Shown: positions 31,356-38,252 of the stretch, one piece after another
Numbering within the stretch: the stretch's first letter is position 1
Layout: every line of letters starts with the position of its first letter
Source: a virus
Strand: one strand, 5' to 3'
DNA: 39,845 bases
Virus record (IMG/VR): IMGVR_UViG_3300028361_000059
Span: 1 to 39,845 of that record
Made by a program: the position numbers and the translations under genes
Notes under the pieces: generated by a model
What the model was told of the DNA's origin: nothing
Databases searched by the model: none
What the model saw: only the letters and a program-made list of their open reading frames with translations

Positions 31356-31712
31356 TTAAAACTCTCCACGTAATCTCTTGTTCATCCATTGTAACTTCTT
31401 CGATGGTGCCCTTCTCTTAGCAAGTTTGGTTTTTCTAACTCTTTCCCCCTTTCTAACTCTTGAGGCTTTTTTACCTGCCCGTACTTGCTTGGGGTCTTTT
31501 CTCATTCCACATTTCTGAGGATTTTTTACAAGCCGTCCCTTTCTGGGACCACTCATACACCTGAATTGTCTCACATACTTGTTGTCGTATCTCTTGAACT
31601 GTCTAGTAACAGTTCGCTTTGATCGCTCAACGGGAATACTAGGAGTCATTGATCCTTCTTCAATGAATTCTATTTCATCTTCTATCATTTCAAGGATATG
31701 TTCAATTCTCAT
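31356..31712 (-). CDS. Small basic protein, possible internal head/core protein
   Basis: 118 aa. The first 20 residues are acidic and helical (MRIEHILEMIEDEIEFIEEG) and contain I-E-E|G, a possible cut site for the T4-type prohead protease. The rest is strongly basic (RQFKRYDNKYVRQFRCMSGP, PSKKLQWMNKRLRGEF) and could bind DNA. Small genes of this kind occur near head genes in T4-like phages. It overlaps the upstream gene by 4 nt. Core role is inferred. Confidence 0.5.
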   Translation of the reverse strand: MRIEHILEMIEDEIEFIEEGSMTPSIPVERSKRTVTRQFKRYDNKYVRQFRCMSGPRKGRLVKNPQKCGMRKDPKQVRAGKKASRVRKGERVRKTKLAKRRAPSKKLQWMNKRLRGEF

Positions 31713-33028
31713 CGTTGTTGATCCCTGTTATTATAAATGGTTGAGGGTCTGTTATTGTTGCCGCGATCTTCACCTCGTAACTCTTCCTCTCGCCTCTTAT
31801 CTTCTTCCTCTTGCTCCCGGTCTGCATCAGTCTTATGTTTAATTAATCGTCTTTCAGAGTTTAACCCCTGCATACGTAAACGCTTTTCGACAGGGTCTTT
31901 AATTTTTTGAACTTCACGTCTCTTAAATCTAACCGTTGCTTCAGAATCTAGATCATCTAATTCCAATAGAGAACGTACTGTTCCTAAAAACGTGCCACCC
32001 TCGGAAACACTTCGAAGTTTATATCTGGCTAAATCCGCTAATTTCTTAGCATCCTTTTCTGTACTCTTTTGTGCATCAAGCTCTCTTTCCATTTTGGCGA
32101 GTTCTTCTTGCTTATGCATTTCTTCTTTAGCTGCCATAGCTGAATATTCGGCTTGTAGCGCACGAGATTTCTCAGCCTCCGCTTCTGCTTCCGCTGCTTG
32201 TGCTTCTGCTTGTTTGGTCAACATTTGGACAATGTTTCTCAAAAGACTGCTGGCATCATTCTCGCCATCATCTTCACCAAACTCAGTACCCAAGTCATCT
32301 TCACCATCTTCAAGGGATTCTTCATCTCCCTCAGTATCATCGTCTCCAAACTCCCCAAGAGGGTCTTCTCCGTCCGTTGGGTTTTCGTCGTCGGTGTTAA
32401 ATTCTTCTTCATCCGAAAAGTCATCATTATCTGCATCTGGCTTCTGGAAATCTTCCTCATCAAACCCCACGTTTTCTGGATCAGTTACTTTGTCTGCATT
32501 ATACACTTTGTCTTTAGCGATTTCCGGAAATTCAACTGTTATGATATCAAAGTCCTGTTTTAGGTTATACAGTACCTCGGCAATAGAAACTTCTTTGCCG
32601 TGTCCACCTCTACCAGTCATTTTATAGTTTTCCAGTTCTCCCAACTCTTGTGCTAGTGCTACCTCAAACTTCTCAGCTTGATCAGCTTTAACAGTAATCT
32701 TCATAAGGTTACCATCATCATCCTCTACACCATATGTTTGAGAGTTTTCATTATCCTTTCGCCCTTGGTTACGAATGCCCCCAAGTTTGGAATACACTTG
32801 ATCAAGAGAAACTTCCTCTTTGAGTGTTTTCGAAAAAGGTTTCTTTGTTGCGACAGGCTTCATGTCTACCTTGTTTTGTAGTCTTGAATTGAACTTAGCC
32901 ATAAAATTAAGAAAACTATCTTCTCGCTTTTGCATTGGTATATTTGCACCACCATCTGTTCTTACGGCGATAGAGTGTGCTGATACTGATCCACCTGCTG
33001 CTGTTTCTTCTATTTTTATATTAGACAT
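31709..33028 (-). CDS. Putative virion/head-core protein, acidic with coiled coil
   Basis: 439 aa. N-terminus SVSAHSIAVRTDGGANIPMQ, then a small domain (FEVALAQELGEL...), a very acidic Asp/Glu stretch at about 200-260 and a long Ala/Glu/Lys coiled coil at about 268-330 (AEAQAAEAEAEAEKSRALQA). The C-terminal part is Arg/Glu-rich. A perfect late promoter at 33060-33067 and neighbours gp4 and GroES favour a morphogenesis role such as scaffold or core. No firm family. Confidence 0.55.
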   Translation of the reverse strand: MSNIKIEETAAGGSVSAHSIAVRTDGGANIPMQKREDSFLNFMAKFNSRLQNKVDMKPVATKKPFSKTLKEEVSLDQVYSKLGGIRNQGRKDNENSQTYGVEDDDGNLMKITVKADQAEKFEVALAQELGELENYKMTGRGGHGKEVSIAEVLYNLKQDFDIITVEFPEIAKDKVYNADKVTDPENVGFDEEDFQKPDADNDDFSDEEEFNTDDENPTDGEDPLGEFGDDDTEGDEESLEDGEDDLGTEFGEDDGENDASSLLRNIVQMLTKQAEAQAAEAEAEAEKSRALQAEYSAMAAKEEMHKQEELAKMERELDAQKSTEKDAKKLADLARYKLRSVSEGGTFLGTVRSLLELDDLDSEATVRFKRREVQKIKDPVEKRLRMQGLNSERRLIKHKTDADREQEEEDKRREEELRGEDRGNNNRPSTIYNNRDQQR

Positions 33029-33059
33029 ATTTTGACCAAATCGTTGCTTTTCATGAAAT

Positions 33060-33067
33060 TATTTATA
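33060..33067 (-). promoter_or_regulatory. T4-type late promoter TATAAATA
   Basis: Perfect box on the minus strand, inside the stop region of gene 4; start near 33054, 26 nt before the ATG at 33028. Confidence 0.75.
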
Positions 33068-33524
33068 CAAATTGGTCGTTTTCAGACAAAAGTCTAAACT
33101 TGATGTTCCGTTGATTACACCAATGGTCTGCCGCTTCCCACTTTAATTTATTAACCATTAGGGTATATTCCTCAACCATCCGTCTAGCGGGCTTTCTGGC
33201 TCTCGACTTTTGAGTCTGTTTTCTTGGCTTTATTTCAATAAGTTCTCTACGTAGGTTTCCCTTACCATCATCTATGGCAACAAAAAGGTCTGGCTTGTAT
33301 ATGGCGTTTTTCAATGCACCGGTTCGAGGATCGGGTTTCTGGTATGGTATCGCTATTTCCTCTGATGCCCACTTGACTACGTATGGGTTATTATCACAAA
33401 ACCCAAATGCTTCCCGCTCCCATGATGATCGATAGATTATATCAGATGGGTCACCCAAGTACTTGTCGGGGTTTTTGGGGATAAATTGTCCACTTGCCCA
33501 TTTTCCGGAAGGTTTATGTTTCAT
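33063..33524 (-). CDS. 4: Head completion protein gp4
   Basis: 153 aa (T4 gp4 is 150). GQFIPKNPDKYLGDP, IIYRSSWEREAFGFCDNNPY, VKWASEEIAIPYQKPDP, IYKPDLFVAIDDG and LIEIKPRKQTQ are the conserved blocks in order. The E...D...ExK set resembles a nuclease core. gp4 is needed to make filled heads ready for tail joining. Located in the leftward morphogenesis block behind the GroES-like gene. Confidence 0.92.
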   Translation of the reverse strand: MKHKPSGKWASGQFIPKNPDKYLGDPSDIIYRSSWEREAFGFCDNNPYVVKWASEEIAIPYQKPDPRTGALKNAIYKPDLFVAIDDGKGNLRRELIEIKPRKQTQKSRARKPARRMVEEYTLMVNKLKWEAADHWCNQRNIKFRLLSENDQFV

Positions 33525-33535
33525 AATACTTCCTA

Positions 33536-33823
33536 TTAGTCTTCGATGATTCCCATAATGTCACCAAACTTCACCATAATAAATTTCTCATCGTCATGTT
33601 CTAACAGTAAGCCTGTACCTCTAGGGAAGAATACTTTATCACCCTGTTTTAGTGGAATGGCTTCTACCACACCGTGGGGATTTTCAAAACCCGGACCAAC
33701 AGCTTTTACAATGGCGGTGTTAGATGAAACTCGGTTCCCGACAAGAATAATTCCAGATTGTCTTTTTTCGTTATCTCCATCTAAAACTGTTACGAACACT
33801 TCATCTCTTAATGGTTTAATCAT
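33536..33823 (-). CDS. GroES-like co-chaperonin (Cpn10, gp31 counterpart)
   Basis: 95 aa, normal GroES length. IKPLRDEVFVTVLDG, the mobile loop NEKRQSGIILV that would contact host GroEL, AIVKAVGPG, QGDKVFFPRGTG and VKFGDIMGII are all in place. T4 uses gp31 in place of GroES to fold the major head protein; this protein is a true GroES relative, so the phage probably took the host-type gene for the same job. A 7/8 late box is at 33853-33860. Confidence 0.93.
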   Translation of the reverse strand: MIKPLRDEVFVTVLDGDNEKRQSGIILVGNRVSSNTAIVKAVGPGFENPHGVVEAIPLKQGDKVFFPRGTGLLLEHDDEKFIMVKFGDIMGIIED

Positions 33824-33852
33824 ACTAGTTTACTCTAAATTATTTTCAAAAC

Positions 33853-33860
33853 TATTTATT
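33853..33860 (-). promoter_or_regulatory. T4-type late promoter (AATAAATA)
   Basis: 7/8 match on the minus strand, start near 33847, 24 nt before the GroES-like ATG. Confidence 0.55.
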
Positions 33861-33883
33861 GTACATATTTTTAGGTGATTTAA

Positions 33884-34510
33884 TTAAGGGTGCGTGATTT
33901 TATATCCATCATATACAAATGCCATATTGATTAGAGACACCTCTGAAGCTGTCATGTCCAGTTCGTCCGCTATTATGTTAGATATTTTGGGGTTAAAAAA
34001 TTCATATTGTGTTCGGGATGCACCCCCATTACCAACGTGGAGAAGTGTTATCTTTTTTATGACACCCAGTTCGCTCCCATTATCTAGTTCACCTATGGTT
34101 GATAGGGTTGATAGGGTTGACCTCTCTGGACCCCCTGCGTTAGCCAGTGGGCTTACTGCGTTCATATATGCTTCTATGATAGAGTGACTTCGGTTACTGG
34201 TATCATCATATAAGGTAACGTTCAATACAGAGAAGTCTGTTCTGGTAGCTACCTTTGATCTATAGCCATAAAAGTTTACATCTTTATATGTTATTACCGG
34301 TGTTATTCTTCCAGAAGTTTTAATTGGGAGATAATTTGTTTCTAAGTTTAATTCTCCTGATGTCTGTCTACCGGGGTTGATCGAACGGAACTCGAACTTG
34401 AGGAAAAAATTGAACTTTAATTTTGGAGCCTCGTTGGACGCAAATTTGTCCTGTATTGAAGGTGCTCCATACAACCCCTTATCATATAGAATAGGAAATG
34501 CTATAGCCAT
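33884..34510 (-). CDS. Tail tube-like protein (gp19 family type), second copy
   Basis: 208 aa. FNFFLKFEFRSINPG, GRITPVITYKDVNFYGYRSK, VATRTDFSVLNVTLYDD, AYMNAVSPLAN, VIKKITLLHVGNGG and TQYEFFNPKISNIIADELDM follow the layout of tail tube proteins of T4-like phages. The protein at 35150-35761 has the same general fold pattern but a different sequence. One may form the tube and the other the tube initiator or terminator. It starts 2 nt before the stop of the gene upstream. Confidence 0.6.
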   Translation of the reverse strand: MAIAFPILYDKGLYGAPSIQDKFASNEAPKLKFNFFLKFEFRSINPGRQTSGELNLETNYLPIKTSGRITPVITYKDVNFYGYRSKVATRTDFSVLNVTLYDDTSNRSHSIIEAYMNAVSPLANAGGPERSTLSTLSTIGELDNGSELGVIKKITLLHVGNGGASRTQYEFFNPKISNIIADELDMTASEVSLINMAFVYDGYKITHP

Positions 34511-34511
34511 A

Positions 34512-35057
34512 TTATCTCACCACCGATCTATCTTTTACTGCTTGTAGTTTTATAACACTATTTCGAACAAATGGTAAAATTGTGTCATTATTCTTTCTTA
34601 AGAATCTCCCAGTACTTACCTGTTCAAATAAGTCTAGGGATATCTCTTCTGAACGCTGATACAGATCATCTGAGTATATTCTCATTTCAGTGAAAAGTTC
34701 TACCGTACCCAAACTCATAGCAATAAACTGAACTTTTTCGTCAACACTACTAGCACTATCAAGTAAGCTAATATTAGCGTATGTTGGTACGCGATCAAAT
34801 GCTAAAATACTGCCCAACTCTTTTCCCCTTTTAGAAAACGATATAAGCTCTAAGAAAAATAGTCCTTTTGAAACTCTACCGTTTCCGAAATCATTCTTCA
34901 ATTGTGCAAAACCTATATCACTGTTTTTATCCCGTTCCGGTTGAAAAACAACAAAATCCATAGTTGGTAGGCGGGATGATTGACGATCTAGAATGGCTCG
35001 GGCCTCATCAAATCTTCCCTCTTTTATAGAATTCTGTACACTTCTAATAATTTTCAT
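34512..35057 (-). CDS. Putative tail protein (181 aa)
   Basis: Between the two tube-like genes and under its own perfect late promoter (35086-35093). The product is mixed helix/strand (NSIKEGRFDEARAILDRQSS, KGLFFLELISFSKRGKELGS) and soluble. Size and place would fit a tail completion/terminator protein such as gp3, but I see no diagnostic motif. Confidence 0.55.
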   Translation of the reverse strand: MKIIRSVQNSIKEGRFDEARAILDRQSSRLPTMDFVVFQPERDKNSDIGFAQLKNDFGNGRVSKGLFFLELISFSKRGKELGSILAFDRVPTYANISLLDSASSVDEKVQFIAMSLGTVELFTEMRIYSDDLYQRSEEISLDLFEQVSTGRFLRKNNDTILPFVRNSVIKLQAVKDRSVVR

Positions 35058-35085
35058 CGTGGTGGATTTAATCTTGGTATGGTGT

Positions 35086-35093
35086 TATTTATA
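35086..35093 (-). promoter_or_regulatory. T4-type late promoter TATAAATA
   Basis: Perfect box on the minus strand that abuts the terminator at 35093-35124; start near 35080, 23 nt before the ATG at 35057. Confidence 0.75.
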
Positions 35094-35124
35094 AAAAAAG
35101 CCCACAGTTCGTGTGGGCTTTTTT
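35093..35124 (-). terminator. Intrinsic terminator after the tail tube gene
   Basis: A-run, GCCCACA-gttcg-TGTGGGC, T-run: 7-bp stem with U-tracts on both strands. It lies 26 nt past the tube gene stop and keeps the highly expressed tube transcript separate. Confidence 0.9.
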
Positions 35125-35149
35125 GTACTTATGTAACAGGGGGTAGTAC

Positions 35150-35761
35150 TTAGAATCGAGTACCAACACCACCGGTAGCTTTCTTCTCTATTCCAGTTAC
35201 TAACATTCTAGCATGATCATATCGTATTGTCATAGTGGTTTTAATTGTTTCTGAAGCCTGATAGTCTAGGTCCCCAAAATCCACGTTATTTAAAGCACAA
35301 CCTTCCAAGCTCCACGTTTCCAATGGGTTGGTGGTTCCACCCGCATTAGGGTGACTACCGTTCAATAGTTGCATTATCACGTTGAATTTGTAATCTTCAC
35401 CAGCTTCGGCTTGACCCAAAAATTCTCCTGCATCTGGACCAATAAGTCTTTGTTGGACTTCCATTTGATCTTGGATGGCCCTATGGCATCTTCCACCAAG
35501 GTCGGGTTCAATAACAAATGTTACTGGTTGGAAAGTATACTTACCTTGTAGATATGCACGAGAGTTATATCTGTCTAATTGAATCTCTTCATACTCAACC
35601 TTTGGTCTTTCTGCTGTGATTGCCATAGACGTTATCGCCTTAATACCGTTATTAGCGGCTTCTCTTAATAGCATGGTGACCTGCCATCTGTTTTTGTATA
35701 GTGGTTGTTGAATTCCTCCACCAAAACCAGCCGGGATTCCCATATCTGTGATTAACGCCAT
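35150..35761 (-). CDS. 19: Tail tube protein (gp19-like)
   Basis: 203 aa. The segments NRWQVTMLLREAANNG, AITAERPKVEYEEIQLDRYN, FQPVTFVIEPDLGG, DYKFNVIMQLLNGSHPNAGG and WSLEGCALNNVDFGDLDYQA agree with tail tube proteins of marine T4-like phages. It lies next to the sheath gene in gene order (18 then 19), broken only by the two-gene insertion at 35857-38205. AGGAGC ribosome binding site, 7/8 late box at 35796 and a strong terminator downstream fit very high expression. Confidence 0.78.
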   Translation of the reverse strand: MALITDMGIPAGFGGGIQQPLYKNRWQVTMLLREAANNGIKAITSMAITAERPKVEYEEIQLDRYNSRAYLQGKYTFQPVTFVIEPDLGGRCHRAIQDQMEVQQRLIGPDAGEFLGQAEAGEDYKFNVIMQLLNGSHPNAGGTTNPLETWSLEGCALNNVDFGDLDYQASETIKTTMTIRYDHARMLVTGIEKKATGGVGTRF

Positions 35762-35795
35762 GTGTTAAGCTCCTATAATTTTAATCGTTCACCAT

Positions 35796-35803
35796 TATTT
35801 ATC
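35796..35803 (-). promoter_or_regulatory. T4-type late promoter (GATAAATA)
   Basis: 7/8 match on the minus strand; start near 35790, 29 nt before the tail tube ATG. Divergent from the box at 35824-35831. Confidence 0.55.
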
Positions 35804-35823
35804 AAATCTGATAATTTTTACTG

Positions 35824-35831
35824 TATAAATA
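35824..35831 (+). promoter_or_regulatory. T4-type late promoter TATAAATA
   Basis: Perfect box; start near 35837, 20 nt before the ATG at 35857. Confidence 0.75.
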
Positions 35832-35856
35832 CTTTGGACCTTACAAGGATAACCCA

Positions 35857-36573
35857 ATGGCACAGAACCACAATAAAGCTTCACTCGCGATACACGCATT
35901 CGTTGACAACTTAGATAACGCCCACTATGATGCAAGTGATAGGCGATTAGAGTACAATCTAGGAGAAATTATTCAAAATGGTTTTTTCTCTGATGTAGAA
36001 ATAGTTATTGTAGAAGCACAAAGTTTTTCTATACGTGCGGCAAAAATGAAATCATCTGGTAAGTTTGCTATTGTCATTCAAACGCCAACTCTACCAGAGA
36101 TTGGTAAAGTTGATGACTTCATTGAACATTCAAAAGTGTCAATACCCCTCATTAAAGAACTTGCTAAAATTGCTACTTACTTGGACGATACCAGAGTGGG
36201 TGGTGCCCCTGATATTATGACTGACTATGAGAAAGCTAAAAAGTTTAATGAGAAAGAGTTTTTTGAACAAGCATATATGGCTGGTGTAGAAAAAATGAAT
36301 CAGTTTTTATCCAGACTAGCGGGACAGATTAAAAGTTTAGAACAGAAAGCAGAAAACTCCGGTCTAGCTTCAAGAAAATCTACGTATGTACTTGCAATCC
36401 AAAAACTTAAAGATGAAACTATTGGTGAAGATGAGAAAAAGTTTACTTCCAAATTTTATGATCTTTTAGAAGATATTCATAGTGGTTTTAAAAAGCATAT
36501 AGATTCGACAAACAAGAAACGCTTGGAATCACGTATAAGCCAGTTTTATAAAAAGGTGGCTTCTACGTTTTAA
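35857..36573 (+). CDS. Late protein of unknown function (238 aa)
   Basis: AAGGAT ribosome binding site and a perfect late promoter in front. N-terminal part is globular (LAIHAFVDNLDNAHYDASDR, SDVEIVIVEAQSFSIRAAKM), the rest helical and Lys-rich with coiled-coil character (MNQFLSRLAGQIKSLEQKAE). It points right, against the surrounding tail genes, and is followed after 18 nt by a homing endonuclease gene. It may be cargo of that insertion or an old resident gene. Confidence 0.75.
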   Translation: MAQNHNKASLAIHAFVDNLDNAHYDASDRRLEYNLGEIIQNGFFSDVEIVIVEAQSFSIRAAKMKSSGKFAIVIQTPTLPEIGKVDDFIEHSKVSIPLIKELAKIATYLDDTRVGGAPDIMTDYEKAKKFNEKEFFEQAYMAGVEKMNQFLSRLAGQIKSLEQKAENSGLASRKSTYVLAIQKLKDETIGEDEKKFTSKFYDLLEDIHSGFKKHIDSTNKKRLESRISQFYKKVASTF

Positions 36574-36591
36574 TTATAGTATAATATTTGA

Positions 36592-38205
36592 ATGAGTATA
36601 CAATGTCAAATATGTAAAAAAGAATTTAAAAGTATAATAACACAAACCCATCTTAAAACTCATGGAACCACTACCCATGAGTATAAGTTGTTATATGGCC
36701 AAAATTCACTATCTTCTCCAGAATATATCGAAGAGAAGAGAAAAGCGGTGGCTGGTAAAAACAATCCAATGTTTGGTAAAACTCACTCGAATGAAACTAA
36801 AGAGTCTATATCCCTTCAAAAAACTGGGAAACCTTTTAACAAACCTGATGGGTTTAATGAAAAAATGCAACAAGTGGCAAAAACTCGAAAATCTAGGAAA
36901 AGGGGATACGTGAGAACTTCCCCATCTGATGATACAAAGGGTAAAATTTCAAAATCCGTAACACAGTATGCCAAAAATAATCCGGAAAAAATTTCCGAAC
37001 GTGGTAAAAAGGCGTATAACACCAGTGTAATTAATGGTACATATAAAAATATTAATGAGCGGTTTAGAAGTCTTGATCCAGTGAGATATGAACAGCATTT
37101 GAAAGATAGCTCATCTCGTGTACAACATGCTAATGATGTAAGGTCTGAAACATTGAGGTTGGCGGCAATGGATGTGGCTTCTCAAAATAACCTATTGGTT
37201 CTTGAAGAATTTAAAACTTCTTCAGGATTAAATTCCCTACAATTAAAATGTGGTACATGTTCTACCGAGTTTTCAATGACTAGACAATTCTTTACTCCAT
37301 CCAAGGAGCGAGTAGATTATTGCCCCACCTGTTATCCGAGGGAGTTTCGAGTCAGTTCAGCGGAAACTGAAATCTTTGAGTTTCTTCAGTCCATGTCTAT
37401 AGATGTGCGACGGAATGATAGAACCCTCATACATCCACTAGAGGTTGATCTATATTTACCCAACGAAGGTGTTGCTATTGAATATGATGGACTGTATTGG
37501 CATTCTCAAGAGGTCTTAATGCGTAATGGAAATGATCCCCTAAAAACATCTCATAAAAGAGAACTCCTTAAGGCACAAGGAATATCCCTGCTTGTGATTT
37601 TTGAAGATGAATGGCAATATAAAAAGGATATTGTTAAGAGTATCCTCAGAAGTAAACTGGTTAAAGATAATACAAGAATATATGCTAGAAATTGTGATAT
37701 TAGAGAAGTCTCTGTGAAAGACTCACGAAAGTTTGTAGACGATAACCACATACAAGGTTACAACAAGTGTAAATTTCGTTATGGTTTGTACTATGCTGAA
37801 GAGTTGGTTTCCTTAATGAGTTTTTCCAATTCCAACATTTCTAGAAAATCTAAAGTGTGGGAAATAGATAGATTTTGTGCAGCCCAAAATACAACAGTAG
37901 TTGGGGGTGCATCTAAGCTTTTTAAACATTTTTTAAAGTCCTGTGATCCAAGTAATGTCGTTTCTTATGCAGACTTGCGATGGGGGGATGGGTCTGTATA
38001 TGGGTACCTAGGGTTTACACAAGAAAAACTTACTAAACCGAACTATTGGTATTTTCTCCCCAATGATTTAAAACGTTATCATAGATACACGTTAAGAAAA
38101 AATCATAATGATAACCCCACATTAACAGGTTATGAAAATAGGAAACTTGAGGGGTGGTATCGGATATGGGACTGTGGGAGTTCCAAGTGGAGTTGGTCTA
38201 AATAA
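36592..38205 (+). CDS. Homing endonuclease, Vsr-like (EDxHD-type) core with zinc fingers and NUMOD3
   Basis: 537 aa. Residues 1-40 hold a zinc finger (CQICKKEFKSIITQTHLKTH), then a NUMOD3-type DNA-binding segment (NNPMFGKTHSNETKESIS), a second Cys cluster (LKCGTCSTEF...YCPTCYP), and the nuclease core LEVDLYLPNEGVAIEYDGLYWHS with KREL...GISLLVIFEDEW, as in Vsr-related phage homing enzymes. The C-terminal about 170 residues (DNHIQGYNKCKFRYGLYY... VVGGASKLFKHF... SYADLRWGDGSVYGYLGF) are a separate domain seen fused to phage nucleases. It stands alone between sheath and tube genes, like the free-standing homing genes of T4. Confidence 0.82.
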   Translation: MSIQCQICKKEFKSIITQTHLKTHGTTTHEYKLLYGQNSLSSPEYIEEKRKAVAGKNNPMFGKTHSNETKESISLQKTGKPFNKPDGFNEKMQQVAKTRKSRKRGYVRTSPSDDTKGKISKSVTQYAKNNPEKISERGKKAYNTSVINGTYKNINERFRSLDPVRYEQHLKDSSSRVQHANDVRSETLRLAAMDVASQNNLLVLEEFKTSSGLNSLQLKCGTCSTEFSMTRQFFTPSKERVDYCPTCYPREFRVSSAETEIFEFLQSMSIDVRRNDRTLIHPLEVDLYLPNEGVAIEYDGLYWHSQEVLMRNGNDPLKTSHKRELLKAQGISLLVIFEDEWQYKKDIVKSILRSKLVKDNTRIYARNCDIREVSVKDSRKFVDDNHIQGYNKCKFRYGLYYAEELVSLMSFSNSNISRKSKVWEIDRFCAAQNTTVVGGASKLFKHFLKSCDPSNVVSYADLRWGDGSVYGYLGFTQEKLTKPNYWYFLPNDLKRYHRYTLRKNHNDNPTLTGYENRKLEGWYRIWDCGSSKWSWSK

Positions 38206-38232
38206 AAAAGCCCGGAATGTCCGGGCTTTTCT
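38204..38232. terminator. Bidirectional intrinsic terminator
   Basis: AAAAAA, GCCCGGA-atg-TCCGGGC, TTTT: a 7-bp GC-rich stem with tracts on both sides, between the convergent stops of the homing endonuclease (38205) and the sheath gene (38253). Confidence 0.92.
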
Positions 38233-38252
38233 TTATTACTTTTCGAATATTT

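Noticed and set aside
31992-32627. Rightward Ser-rich frame (211 aa) opposite the acidic core-like protein
   Set aside because: Composition is the antisense of Asp/Glu/Ala codons; no start signals.
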